From G965237725 sp965237725 (GTDB taxonomy: Bacteria; Pseudomonadota; Gammaproteobacteria; Arenicellales; Poriferihabitantaceae): a stretch of 64,000 nucleotides of DNA. The translations under genes and the position numbers were made by a program. Positions 1-8,848 of this stretch are shown here, one piece after another. Location of the stretch: positions 3,906,001 to 3,970,000 of the forward strand of contig OZ250151.1 of NCBI GenBank assembly GCA_965237725.1, written 5' to 3'. The notes beneath the pieces are model-generated. The model saw only the letters and a program-made list of their open reading frames with translations, searched no databases and was not told where the DNA came from. The first letter of the stretch is position 1. Each line of letters begins with the position of its first letter.

Positions 1-63
1 GGCGCACGTCGAACTTCAGAAGAAGTCATCGGTGCATTCAAAGCATACAAAAATTCAGGTTAA
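1..63 (+). CDS. C-terminal end of an unidentified protein (partial)
   Basis: The first frame is open from the window edge to a TAA stop at 61-63 and encodes 20 residues ending in AYKNSG. It reads toward the following minus-strand gene. The charged, helix-like composition is compatible with a real C-terminus, but 20 residues are too few to name a family. Confidence 0.4.
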   Translation, partial: GARRTSEEVIGAFKAYKNSG

Positions 64-75
64 CTGCAGGGTTGA

Positions 76-984
76 TTAGTTGGGAGCCTCTACCGCTGTT
101 TTTTCTTGACTGACAAGTTGGAGAGAAATTACCGCACAAATAACCAGAATGGCTCCAAAAATTTGTTGGACGCTAAGCGTTTCATTTAGCAATACAAAAC
201 CAAAGATAATGGCCCAAACCGGCGAAGTGTTATCGATGATGGCTGTTTTTAAAGGTCCTACCAAACTTACCGCCTTGAATAGACAAAATGTTGCAACAAC
301 ATAAAAAACACTGCTGCCTGCAAAGACAAGCCAGCCTATTTGTCCATTTGGCCAGTTAATATCGGTTATGGTAATGGAGAGAATAATTATTATTGTGGTT
401 ACAACTGTTAATGCATGGAGCAAAACTACATGGTTGTCATGATTATTTAAACTTTGTTCACTGGCGATTAGCATAATAGCCATTACAAATGCAGCACCAA
501 CGGCAAATGAAATTCCCAGGTTATCGAGAGTAACTGGAGAATTTATTAATACAATAATCAATCCTATGAATGCCATAACAAGCAGTCCTAGAGATAAAAT
601 CGAAAATCTATCGACTTTCTTAATCCATCGATAAACCGCGATTAGCATGGGGTAGGTATAAAAAATCAGAACCGCCAGGGCCACAGGAATTGTCTTTATT
701 GCACCCAGCAAGGTATACATCTCAGCGCATAATAAACAGCCAACAAATATGCTGGCCCATCTTGCCTTCGGCGGCAGGGTTATTTTTACACTTTTAAATT
801 GGATGATGATAATAAGGCAGATCAAAAATCCAGAGGCCCGTGACAAATTTAATGCATGTATGTTGGCGCCGTAAAAATAACTCAAATCTGCCAACACCAT
901 ATTGAAAGCAAAAGCGATGGCCGATATCAATGCGATGATACTGCCCAACCAAAATTTTTGGTTCTGCTTGGAATTCGAATGCAC
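76..984 (-). CDS. EamA/DMT-superfamily transporter
   Basis: This 302-residue protein is almost entirely hydrophobic and shows the internal duplication expected of the ten-helix drug/metabolite transporter superfamily. The second half carries the typical segment near residues 245-270 (IDNTSPVWAIIFGFVLLNE). Such proteins export or import small metabolites across the inner membrane; the substrate cannot be read from sequence. It is a single gene, convergent with the partial gene at the window edge. Two further EamA proteins occur at 24.3 and 32.1 kb, but they are not close copies by eye. Confidence 0.85.
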   Translation of the reverse strand: MHSNSKQNQKFWLGSIIALISAIAFAFNMVLADLSYFYGANIHALNLSRASGFLICLIIIIQFKSVKITLPPKARWASIFVGCLLCAEMYTLLGAIKTIPVALAVLIFYTYPMLIAVYRWIKKVDRFSILSLGLLVMAFIGLIIVLINSPVTLDNLGISFAVGAAFVMAIMLIASEQSLNNHDNHVVLLHALTVVTTIIIILSITITDINWPNGQIGWLVFAGSSVFYVVATFCLFKAVSLVGPLKTAIIDNTSPVWAIIFGFVLLNETLSVQQIFGAILVICAVISLQLVSQEKTAVEAPN

Positions 985-1008
985 TATTCTAAGTTACAGA
1001 GAGGTTCC

Positions 1009-1251
1009 TTAATCGTTATCTAATACTAATTGTTCGACTTTTTCTAATTGAGCGATGACAACTTTACGTTTGATTTCAAACGATTGTTTTTTATCTGCAT
1101 CAATTTCATTTTCAAGCTTGGCATCGTATCGAAGCTTTTTGTCCTTTAATAAATTTTTAAGTAAGCTCAATTTTTTCGAGCTGATTGACTTTCCGCGTTT
1201 GTTTTTGTTGATCAGTTTTTCGAATTTTCTTCTCAGCTTTTTAAATTTCAT
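1009..1251 (-). CDS. Small lysine-rich hypothetical protein
   Basis: This 80-residue protein is very rich in lysine, especially in its first half (about residues 3-45), and probably forms charged helices or a coiled coil. It starts with ATG 36 bases after the stop of the Na/Pi symporter gene on the same strand, so the two are probably cotranscribed. I do not recognise a family. The basic N-terminal half could bind nucleic acid or membrane phosphate groups, but that is only inference. Confidence 0.55.
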   Translation of the reverse strand: MKFKKLRRKFEKLINKNKRGKSISSKKLSLLKNLLKDKKLRYDAKLENEIDADKKQSFEIKRKVVIAQLEKVEQLVLDND

Positions 1252-1287
1252 AATTAGTTCTCTATATTGGGCGGATTGTCATTTAGA

Positions 1288-3081
1288 TTATGCTGAGATA
1301 CTTTCGATCTCATCTTCATCAAGAATAACTTCTTTTGCGGCTTCGGCTACGAGATCAGCATGGGATGACAATAGGGCCTGGGCAGTATCCAGTAAATTAA
1401 TTGCGGTTTTGTCTGAATAGTTAAAATCATTAAGAAGCGATGTGGCCATTAATGGTGTTATGGTTTCAGTTTTTAAAAATTCCGTGATCCTTGTGTTGAG
1501 TAAATCTTTGGCGTTATTTGATTCTGCTTTTAATTCATCAATCTCAAGAATTGCTTCCGCGGCTTGATCTTGCTCCCGGTATCGATAGATTTCTTTGAGA
1601 ATTGTTGCAATTTTTAACCGAAGCGTATTGTACTCGTCGCGGATATGCTGGTTATCCGAAACCATATAACGTGTTGTGTTTTTACGCAGGTGTTTAATAT
1701 GTTTAACACATTCAACAATTTCCGATGCCGCATTGCGTAGTCTGTACAACTCTTCGGAAAATACGCTGGGGATATTTGCCTGAGCGCGAGATATAAAGTC
1801 GACAATTGCGGCGTACAATATTTTGACCTTTCCCTCATAAAGGCCATCCAGATCGAATTCGATAATTTCTCGATCGTTGTCAATTGTAGTTTTTAAATCA
1901 GCTGATTCCAGGATTTGGGTGCGATGCAAATTCATACCGTGGGCCATTAATTCAAACGCAGAATCAAATAGATGCCAGACTTCCTTTTTAACCGAAGAAA
2001 TTACGGTATCGGGAAATTCGATTGCAGCATCGCTCAGGTATTTGGGCTCCACTGCGTCCAGTGATTTTTCCGGAAAATATTTAAACAGATAATCGGCTAA
2101 CCTATTGATCAGTGGCACCATTACCAATACACCCGTTACATTAAACAAGGTATGAAATACTGCGAGTTTCATAGTGTAGTTGTCGCTGGCGATTCCAACT
2201 TGGGTGCTGACTAAGTCTACCGCCCAGACAAATTGCCCGATGAAAACGATTGCAATAACCCCTGTCACAAGATTAAAAATTAAATGTGCGCCGGCAAGGC
2301 GTTTGCCTTGGATGTTGGCGCTTAATGAACCAATTATTGCCGTGATAGTGGTTCCGACGTTTGCCCCGATAGCTAATGCCAAAGCATTATCATAGGTTAT
2401 CTGACCTGCAGCCAATGCGGTAAGTATCAACACCAATGTTGCGTGACTAGACTGCATGACCACTGTAGCCGCGGCGCCGATACCTGCAAACAGAAATAAT
2501 CCCAAATAGCCATCCACCGCGAGGGACGCGAGATCGAAACTTCCTTTAAACGCTTCGAAGCCCTCCTTCATATGGTGTATCCCTAAAAACAGGAATCCTA
2601 ATCCTGCCAAGACAGATCCAAAACCTTTCAAATACTTTGAACCTTGAAAGGACAGCACAATCCCGAACACCAGCATAGGCATGGCATACGCAGATATTTT
2701 TACTTTCAGACCAAATGCGGCAACCAACCAGGCGCCAGTCGTAGTCCCAATATTTGCACCAAATATAATACCTATGCCAGCGACCAATGGTATTAGCCCT
2801 GCACTGATAAAAGAAATTGTTATAACGGACACCAACGAACTCGATTGCATTATGGTGGTAGAAACAACCCCGAAGGACAAACTTTTCCAGGTTTTGTCAG
2901 TAGTCTTCGCAAGTAATTTTTCCAGTAGTCCACCCGTAAATGCTTTAAACCCTTCTTCCAGAAACAACATCCCAAACAAAAATATAGAGACTCCAGCGGC
3001 AATTTCTTTAAAATCTGGGCTAACCCAAAAGCCATAGGCGAGTATTAATAAAATGGAAGGAAGCAGAATCTTCTTTAGCAT
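1288..3081 (-). CDS. Na+/phosphate symporter family protein with PhoU-like tail
   Basis: This 597-residue protein has an N-terminal membrane domain of about 350 residues with the two repeated signatures of the NptA/YjbB (PF02690) family: TTIMQSSSLVSVITISF near residue 80 and AATVVMQSSHATLVLILTAL near residue 215. The QSS motifs line the sodium and phosphate path. The C-terminal part, from about residue 360, is helical and soluble and resembles the PhoU-like domain found on these transporters. It is expected to move phosphate across the inner membrane. The small basic protein directly downstream is probably in the same transcript. Confidence 0.9.
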   Translation of the reverse strand: MLKKILLPSILLILAYGFWVSPDFKEIAAGVSIFLFGMLFLEEGFKAFTGGLLEKLLAKTTDKTWKSLSFGVVSTTIMQSSSLVSVITISFISAGLIPLVAGIGIIFGANIGTTTGAWLVAAFGLKVKISAYAMPMLVFGIVLSFQGSKYLKGFGSVLAGLGFLFLGIHHMKEGFEAFKGSFDLASLAVDGYLGLFLFAGIGAAATVVMQSSHATLVLILTALAAGQITYDNALALAIGANVGTTITAIIGSLSANIQGKRLAGAHLIFNLVTGVIAIVFIGQFVWAVDLVSTQVGIASDNYTMKLAVFHTLFNVTGVLVMVPLINRLADYLFKYFPEKSLDAVEPKYLSDAAIEFPDTVISSVKKEVWHLFDSAFELMAHGMNLHRTQILESADLKTTIDNDREIIEFDLDGLYEGKVKILYAAIVDFISRAQANIPSVFSEELYRLRNAASEIVECVKHIKHLRKNTTRYMVSDNQHIRDEYNTLRLKIATILKEIYRYREQDQAAEAILEIDELKAESNNAKDLLNTRITEFLKTETITPLMATSLLNDFNYSDKTAINLLDTAQALLSSHADLVAEAAKEVILDEDEIESISA

Positions 3082-3271
3082 TGTCTTCTCCGATCAGAAT
3101 TGATAGCCGTGTTTGTATGTTAGCATCATATTGGAATGTTTAAGATGCAAATTTAGTAAAATTCGATAAATTGGATTTCAGATATAGGCTAATAAAAAAT
3201 GCATATTTCTGAAGCTAATATAATCTAACATCCTATAAAAATAGATTTTATTCTCTCAGGTAAATTGTAAA

Positions 3272-4381
3272 GTGAAAATAAAAAGAATTGACGTTTATGG
3301 TTACGATTTAAGTTATCGCTATGGCAACTATGTCATGTCTGGTAACCAAACAATAACACACCTGCCCAGTACCGTCGTTCACATTATTAGCGATGAAGGC
3401 TTAGAAGGGTGGGGAGAAGTTTGCCCATTAGGACCGGTGTATCTCGCTGGACACGGGCTAGGAGCGCGAGCTGCATTGCAACAAATGGCGCCAGCATTAA
3501 TTGGAATTGACCCAACGAATTTGTCAGCTATTCAGGTTTCAATGGATGGCGCGCTTCGCGGTCATAATTATGCAAAGAGTGCGGTGGATATTGCCTGCTG
3601 GGATTTGTTGGGTAAAGCCTGTAACAAAGATGTTGCAACCTTGTTGGGTGGCCGATTACAGGAATCGTTTCCGCTTTATAAAGCGGTGCCTCTGGGGCCC
3701 CCAAATGAAATGAAAGAGTATGTGTTGGCTCGGCGTGCGGAAGGTATTCATTGTTTTCAGTTAAAAATTGGAGCTGATCCTTATGAGGACGCTGAACGTG
3801 TTCAGCAGGTTGCAAATGTAATCAGCGGTGATGATTTCATTGTGGCAGACGCCAATGGTGGTTGGCGATTACAGGATGCGATGATTGCTGCGCGATTAAT
3901 CGAGCCCATTGAACGCGTATTTTTTGAAGAGCCCTGTAAAACGCTTGAGGAATGTCTATATGTTCGAAATCACACAACATTGCCCATGGTTCTGGATGAG
4001 GTGATTACCGATACCAATACTATGTTAAGGGCTTATCATGCTCAGGGTATGGAAGCAGTCAATTTAAAAATATCAAAATTTTCCGGATTAACCGGTTCGA
4101 AGTTAATTCGCGATCTGGCCGATCAACTGGGCTTAAGAATAACTATTGAAGACACCTGGGGTGGTGATCTGGTTACCGCCGCGGTGAGTCACCTGGCTGC
4201 GAGTACAAAGGCGGACCAGGTATTAACCGTTTCATTTATGAATGACTGGACCAATGAACATATAGCTGACTATCAACCCCGATCTGACAATGGATTCGGT
4301 GCAGCACCCACTGGCCCGGGGCTTGGGGTTGAAGTCGATATTGCCGCTCTTGGAGCGCCATTACTTTCCATAAAGCAATAG
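3272..4381 (+). CDS. Mandelate racemase/muconate lactonizing enzyme family protein
   Basis: This 369-residue enolase-superfamily enzyme begins at a GTG codon. It has the N-terminal capping domain and a barrel with the expected metal ligands in order: VADANGGW near residue 193, FFEEPC near 218 and LDEVITD near 243, followed by IEDTWGGD near 291. The general-base lysine lies in FQLKIGAD near residue 165, and the usual KxK pair is reduced to one lysine. The layout resembles hydroxyproline- and betaine-related dehydratases and epimerases of this family, but the substrate is not provable from sequence. It stands alone, so context does not help. Confidence 0.85.
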   Translation: MKIKRIDVYGYDLSYRYGNYVMSGNQTITHLPSTVVHIISDEGLEGWGEVCPLGPVYLAGHGLGARAALQQMAPALIGIDPTNLSAIQVSMDGALRGHNYAKSAVDIACWDLLGKACNKDVATLLGGRLQESFPLYKAVPLGPPNEMKEYVLARRAEGIHCFQLKIGADPYEDAERVQQVANVISGDDFIVADANGGWRLQDAMIAARLIEPIERVFFEEPCKTLEECLYVRNHTTLPMVLDEVITDTNTMLRAYHAQGMEAVNLKISKFSGLTGSKLIRDLADQLGLRITIEDTWGGDLVTAAVSHLAASTKADQVLTVSFMNDWTNEHIADYQPRSDNGFGAAPTGPGLGVEVDIAALGAPLLSIKQ

Positions 4382-4559
4382 TTTTAATGTTGTGATGTCG
4401 CAGGTTAATGGAGGTTGCCCCGCCACTGTTGATGATTAACGTCATAATCTCACAAATAATTAATCTAATCCTGAGCTATACCTAATCTTCTCATTTGATA
4501 CTGCTGCCATCCGGTGGAGGAATCTGTCCACCTAGGCTAAACCAGAATGAGAAGAACAA

Positions 4560-5207
4560 ATGAATCCAATTTCGAGTGAGTTCAACAAGATCACCGTTAT
4601 TTCCATGGGAATAATAATGGGGGTGCTGTTAATCGGTTGCACACTTTTTACCTATGACGTGTATTTCAACTATCGATTCGAAGAGATTACCGCCGATAAA
4701 GTTTATAAGTCAGGGGTAATACCGCCAAAAAAATTAGGCGGATTTATTAAAAAGTATAAAATCAAAAGTGTTATAGATTTTAGGGATGCAGAGATTTATG
4801 ATGCCAGAAGACCAGAAATAAAACGTGCTATATCCGCTGAATCTGCGGTTTTGTCTGACATCGGAAATGTAAATTATTTCAATATCCCGTCTTACCAGAT
4901 TCCTTTTGATAAACAGCTGAGAGCATTTTACGAAATTATGGACAATCCGGATAATTATCCAGTGCTTATGCATTGCTATCATGGGAAGGGTCGAGCGGTA
5001 CTATATTCAGCACTATACCGAATTGAGTACGAGGCATTTAGCAATATCGATGCCCTCAACAAGACTCGAGAATTGCCTGTTGAATATACGTCTTTTGCGC
5101 CCGAAAGGGAGAAAGGCAACTATTTGCTGGCATATACACGAAGAAATCTATCTTCTGTGATGAAGGAAACGGGGGAATTTAGAAGCCAGGTTGTGGCGTT
5201 ACCCTGA
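4560..5207 (+). CDS. Membrane-anchored dual-specificity/tyrosine phosphatase-like protein
   Basis: This is a 215-residue protein with one N-terminal membrane helix (about residues 11-32) followed by a compact domain containing the CX5R phosphatase loop: His138, Cys139 and Arg145 in MHCYHGKGR. A conserved VIDFRD segment lies near residue 71, as in DSP-type phosphatases. The orientation is not certain; a short cytoplasmic start would place the enzyme in the periplasm. It may act on phosphoprotein, phosphoinositide or phosphosugar. It is convergent with the LtaS-like sulfatase gene at 5283-7286. Confidence 0.75.
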   Translation: MNPISSEFNKITVISMGIIMGVLLIGCTLFTYDVYFNYRFEEITADKVYKSGVIPPKKLGGFIKKYKIKSVIDFRDAEIYDARRPEIKRAISAESAVLSDIGNVNYFNIPSYQIPFDKQLRAFYEIMDNPDNYPVLMHCYHGKGRAVLYSALYRIEYEAFSNIDALNKTRELPVEYTSFAPEREKGNYLLAYTRRNLSSVMKETGEFRSQVVALP

Positions 5208-5282
5208 TTTATTCAATGTGGGGCCCATCGTAAATTTGATTTGGTTAAGAATTTGCTTGGAATACAACGCTTAACCTTGAAT

Positions 5283-7286
5283 TTATTCGGACAGGGTATT
5301 GTTATATCGTAAATACTTTATTGTTTCGTAGTAGCTAGAAGTTAATTCCTCCATCTGTTTGGCTCTACCCGGTTCCTGCTCGACTAAATTTTCTTCGGGC
5401 ATATCGGAATAAATCTTGTACAACTGTTTATTTTGGCCATTGGCATGAATTCTAAACAAATATTCTTTACCAATCATTCCAATTTCCGGACCATATTGAT
5501 GACGGATAATAAAAGCATGCTGATTATTTTTGGAAGCCGGATCAAACAGATCTCTGCCTAGAGTATTATTTCTGTATTCAGGCAGGGTGAGTGACGCAAT
5601 GGTAGGCAGTACATCTACTTCGCCTGATACTTGATCGATCACTGTAGGCTTCAGATGCTTCGGTGAATAGAACAACAGCGGAACATGACCCTGGGTTAAC
5701 AGTAGTTTTTCTTCCCCAGCAAACATATGATCAGCACTACGTATCAGTCCATGGTCTCCAATAAATACAAATAAGGTGTCATTAAAGAAAGACTTGGTTT
5801 TTGCCTTTTCGATTAATCTACCAATACTGAAATCCATAAAACGAAATGAATTGAGTGCTTCAATGGATGTAAATCCATAGGGAGTTAGTTCATCCTCGGA
5901 GTAGGTCACCTTTTCGAATCCTTCAGTGTGCTCCGGCAGGGTAAATGGGCTGTGGTTTCCCGAAGTCTGGATGATGCTGAAGAATGGTTGTTGCTGTTTA
6001 GCGAGGACATCTACGGCCTCACTAAATAAATCCAGATCGGAAATTCCCCAGGCATCAATTCGTGGCGAGGTATAACTGCCTTCTTCATAAATTTTTAGAT
6101 TTGTAATGTTATGTGACAACAGCCCACGTATTTGTCCCCAGTTTGCACTGCCGCCGAGAAAATATAATTTTTCATAACCTTTAAATTCATTTGCGATTGT
6201 GTGTTGATCTACGATCAATGGATTTCTAGTTGAAGTTTCATTTAACTCAATATCGGGGATGCCGGTAATCGCGGTGAATACTGAACGCGCCGTACCCGCG
6301 TGAGGCGTATAGAATCGATCAAACAGAATGCCTTCGCTTGCAATATTATCGAATTCAGGTGTTGGATGAAGTGGATTACCAGACAAGCCGGTTTTGTAAA
6401 AAGCAAATGACTCGAGAATAACCAGAATGACATTTTTGTTTTTTAGCGCCGGGTTCAGATTCTCAATGGTTCTAAGATAATTCAGAGCATCAATATCGGG
6501 ATTTTGAACGCCAAGATATTTTGAAATTGTTGGGTATGCCTCTTGAGCAGTCTCAATATCAGATTCTACGGTGCGGTTTTTATAAGTTTGTATAAAAAAC
6601 AAAACCGGATTAAGTGCTAATGAAGAAACAAAATTGTTATTCGAAAAAAAGGCTTCGCTCCACCTCAAAGGGTACCAGGACATCTTTCCATACATTCCGA
6701 ATAGCATCAATAATATCAGGCCAGTACTCATGCCAATCTTTCTCAGGCCAATTTTCTTGGTCCGGGAAATGGGTAAAATAATTTCAGATATGGAAATTTT
6801 GTTAAATCCCCAATTGAAACCATAACTGATTGACCAAATGCCAATAATGAGAAGGCAGGAAATCAGAACCACGGGATAGCTTTCCAGAACCATGGTTAAT
6901 GATGTTTGGGTATCGTGGAAAAAGCGCAAGAAAGACGCATCGATTCGCATTTCAAGAAAGCTATAATTTCCAAAATCCAGGATATAAACCAGCGTAATAA
7001 TCAGGAAGGTCGAAATGAACCAGATCAGCCAAACCCATTTGAACCATTGGTATTTAAAGGGATTTGCCCAGGGAATGACGCTCAGAATCGCCGGGGGGAA
7101 AACTGTGAATAACGAAAGACGTAAATCAAATTTACTGCCCAAATAAAATGCATAGAGTAAATCCCTGCTGGGTGGTGAATCTGTTGGATCAAAGAATTTC
7201 AGGAAAAACCCAATTCGCATAGATACCAGATAAACCATAAAAAATAGAATGATCAGCGCGAGCAAACGTAGTGGTTTTGGAATCAC
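5283..7286 (-). CDS. LTA synthase family sulfatase (phosphoglycerol or phosphoethanolamine transferase-like)
   Basis: This 667-residue protein has several N-terminal membrane helices (about residues 1-220) and a periplasmic alkaline-phosphatase-fold domain. Metal-site landmarks are VILESFAF near residue 287, the nucleophile region TPHAGTARSVFTAITG near 330, TSGNHSPF and FIGDHGLI near 515. In Gram-negative bacteria this family moves phosphoglycerol or similar groups onto envelope glycans such as periplasmic glucans. The precise acceptor is unknown. It is a single gene downstream of the Rieske gene with an unusual hairpin region between them. Confidence 0.85.
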   Translation of the reverse strand: MIPKPLRLLALIILFFMVYLVSMRIGFFLKFFDPTDSPPSRDLLYAFYLGSKFDLRLSLFTVFPPAILSVIPWANPFKYQWFKWVWLIWFISTFLIITLVYILDFGNYSFLEMRIDASFLRFFHDTQTSLTMVLESYPVVLISCLLIIGIWSISYGFNWGFNKISISEIILPISRTKKIGLRKIGMSTGLILLMLFGMYGKMSWYPLRWSEAFFSNNNFVSSLALNPVLFFIQTYKNRTVESDIETAQEAYPTISKYLGVQNPDIDALNYLRTIENLNPALKNKNVILVILESFAFYKTGLSGNPLHPTPEFDNIASEGILFDRFYTPHAGTARSVFTAITGIPDIELNETSTRNPLIVDQHTIANEFKGYEKLYFLGGSANWGQIRGLLSHNITNLKIYEEGSYTSPRIDAWGISDLDLFSEAVDVLAKQQQPFFSIIQTSGNHSPFTLPEHTEGFEKVTYSEDELTPYGFTSIEALNSFRFMDFSIGRLIEKAKTKSFFNDTLFVFIGDHGLIRSADHMFAGEEKLLLTQGHVPLLFYSPKHLKPTVIDQVSGEVDVLPTIASLTLPEYRNNTLGRDLFDPASKNNQHAFIIRHQYGPEIGMIGKEYLFRIHANGQNKQLYKIYSDMPEENLVEQEPGRAKQMEELTSSYYETIKYLRYNNTLSE

Positions 7287-7327
7287 CTGAAAAGCATTTT
7301 GTAGTGAGTATGAAACGACGGGGCTCT

Positions 7328-7375
7328 GAGTGCCGCTGTTGTAGCGGTATACCTAGACTCAGGATTGAGTATACC
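7328..7375 (-). terminator. Overlapping inverted repeats between Rieske and LtaS-like genes
   Basis: Two hairpins can form here. One pairs gccgct (7332-7337) with agcggt (7343-7348). The other pairs ggtat (7346-7350) with atacc (7371-7375) and actca (7357-7361) with tgagt (7366-7370). They share bases 7346-7348, so they exclude each other. No clear U-tract follows, so a simple intrinsic terminator is uncertain; a processing or attenuation site for the minus-strand transcript is equally possible. Confidence 0.3.
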
Positions 7376-7474
7376 GTCTCGATCTACTGGCGAAGATTAC
7401 AATTTTGCGAAGTTACAACCGCTACTGGAGTTTTCAAATTTTAACAGGCGGTCTACCAAAAGCGTAAAAACAGT

Positions 7475-8593
7475 TCAGGTATCTAAGGCTTCCAAAACTC
7501 GATGTTGGAAGTCATGAACAGCGTGTTCGCTAAGATAACTTCGATCGTTATCCACAATAAATTTACCCTGTTTGTAGCCTTTGCTGTGCAATCCTTTCTG
7601 AACGCTTTCGCATATTGGGATATCCTCTTCGCGAACGGTGTTGACAAAATCGATGACTTCCAGCTCTTCCTCGCTTGGCGTTTCGTTGGCAAAATACCAT
7701 TCGGTTTCCTGTTTTGTGGTTTCTGTGCCAGTGGGGACGTGGTTAAACACGGTTAAGTTTCCACCGGGGTAAACTTCAAACACCATATTTGGGAAAAGAA
7801 ACCAGCTTCCAAATTCGTGCCCTTGGTTTGTTTTATTTTGTTTAATGGTGTAACCCTGGTTTTCACCAACATCGGTCGTAATGTGGCGATGATATCCGCG
7901 GCGAATATCGATTTTATATTGATTGATATCTAACGCCTCGTTCACCAGTGAAGGATGGCGATTGGGGCAGTGATAACATTCGCAGTAATTTTCTATCGAA
8001 TTTTTCCAGTTGGCTTGCAAATTAAATTCCTGTTCATGGGCTTTAACCAGGTTTTTCGCTTCAGGAGCAAGAGCCAGAATTTCATCTTCGAGCCCGATAA
8101 ATGTTTCCGACAATGGTTTGGGGTTTTCGTCGAGATTTACAAAAAGAAAACCACAAATTGTATCCAGGTTTACCGGTTGTAAATGGATTTGGTCCTTGGG
8201 GAATTCAGGCATTTGATCACTGCCGCGAGCAGCAACCAGTTCCCCAGTTAGTTCATAACACCAGGCGTGATAGGGACAGATGATTAATTTTCCCAGTTTT
8301 CCTTCACCTTCCAGCAATGGATGGGCGCGGTGTTGACAGACATTATGATAGGCGTGTAACTGATTATCAGAATCACGAAGAATAATAATACTTTGGTCAC
8401 CAATATCGCGGACAAAATACTGTCCGGGCAAGGCTACTCTTGAGATATGACAGGCGTATTGCCAGGTATTATAAAATATGTTTTCGAGTTCCTGGTTGAA
8501 AATGTCGTTGTCATAGTAATAACGACCGGGAAGGGTCCAGGATTTTTGCGGGTCTTTATCAAATCGCCCAATTTCGTCAGAGTTGATGGTCAT
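7475..8593 (-). CDS. Rieske oxygenase, quaternary-amine (CntA-like) type
   Basis: This 372-residue alpha subunit is counted from the ATG at 8593; a TTG lies one codon earlier. The Rieske cluster ligands are Cys86-x-His88 and Cys106-x2-His109. The mononuclear iron site is His208 and His213 within NYCECYHCPNRH, with a probable third ligand Asp324 in EEDIPICESVQ. Glu205, where most Rieske oxygenases have a bridging Asp, matches carnitine oxygenase CntA as I recall it. Length and spacing also fit CntA better than ring hydroxylases. The likely reaction is oxidation or demethylation of carnitine, a betaine or a similar compound. No reductase partner is in the window, so it must borrow one from elsewhere. 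Confidence 0.85.
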   Translation of the reverse strand: MTINSDEIGRFDKDPQKSWTLPGRYYYDNDIFNQELENIFYNTWQYACHISRVALPGQYFVRDIGDQSIIILRDSDNQLHAYHNVCQHRAHPLLEGEGKLGKLIICPYHAWCYELTGELVAARGSDQMPEFPKDQIHLQPVNLDTICGFLFVNLDENPKPLSETFIGLEDEILALAPEAKNLVKAHEQEFNLQANWKNSIENYCECYHCPNRHPSLVNEALDINQYKIDIRRGYHRHITTDVGENQGYTIKQNKTNQGHEFGSWFLFPNMVFEVYPGGNLTVFNHVPTGTETTKQETEWYFANETPSEEELEVIDFVNTVREEDIPICESVQKGLHSKGYKQGKFIVDNDRSYLSEHAVHDFQHRVLEALDT

Positions 8594-8594
8594 C

Positions 8595-8654
8595 AATATT
8601 GCCTGCTTTAAAAATACTTGTCTTAATATTGCTTGCCTTAAAATTACTTGTGTC
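8595..8654. repeat. Two-copy 30-bp tandem repeat upstream of the Rieske gene
   Basis: Two imperfect copies of a 30-base unit (8595-8624 and 8625-8654) start with aatattg and share the cttaaaa...acttgt core. They lie immediately upstream of the Rieske start codon on the minus strand, covering the ribosome-binding and leader region. The copies differ at roughly five positions, so the duplication is not very recent. Confidence 0.6.
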
Positions 8655-8848
8655 GGGCGAGCAAATACATGGATCGTATTAAATCGTTATCAAATTTCAG
8701 CCAAGGCGAGCGTCTGGTTTACCTGTTTAATATAGACTGATTAGTTTAGGCTGATTCTAAACCTATTGTGCTTAAAATCCGATACAAATTTCATCGTGAA
8801 ACCGTTAGAAATTAGCAAATCCCGATTGAATCCGGGCATCCTGGGAAA

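Noticed and set aside
1055..1420. 121-codon plus-strand frame rich in Ser and Leu
   Set aside because: It is a reverse-strand shadow of the lysine-rich protein and the PhoU-like tail of the symporter.
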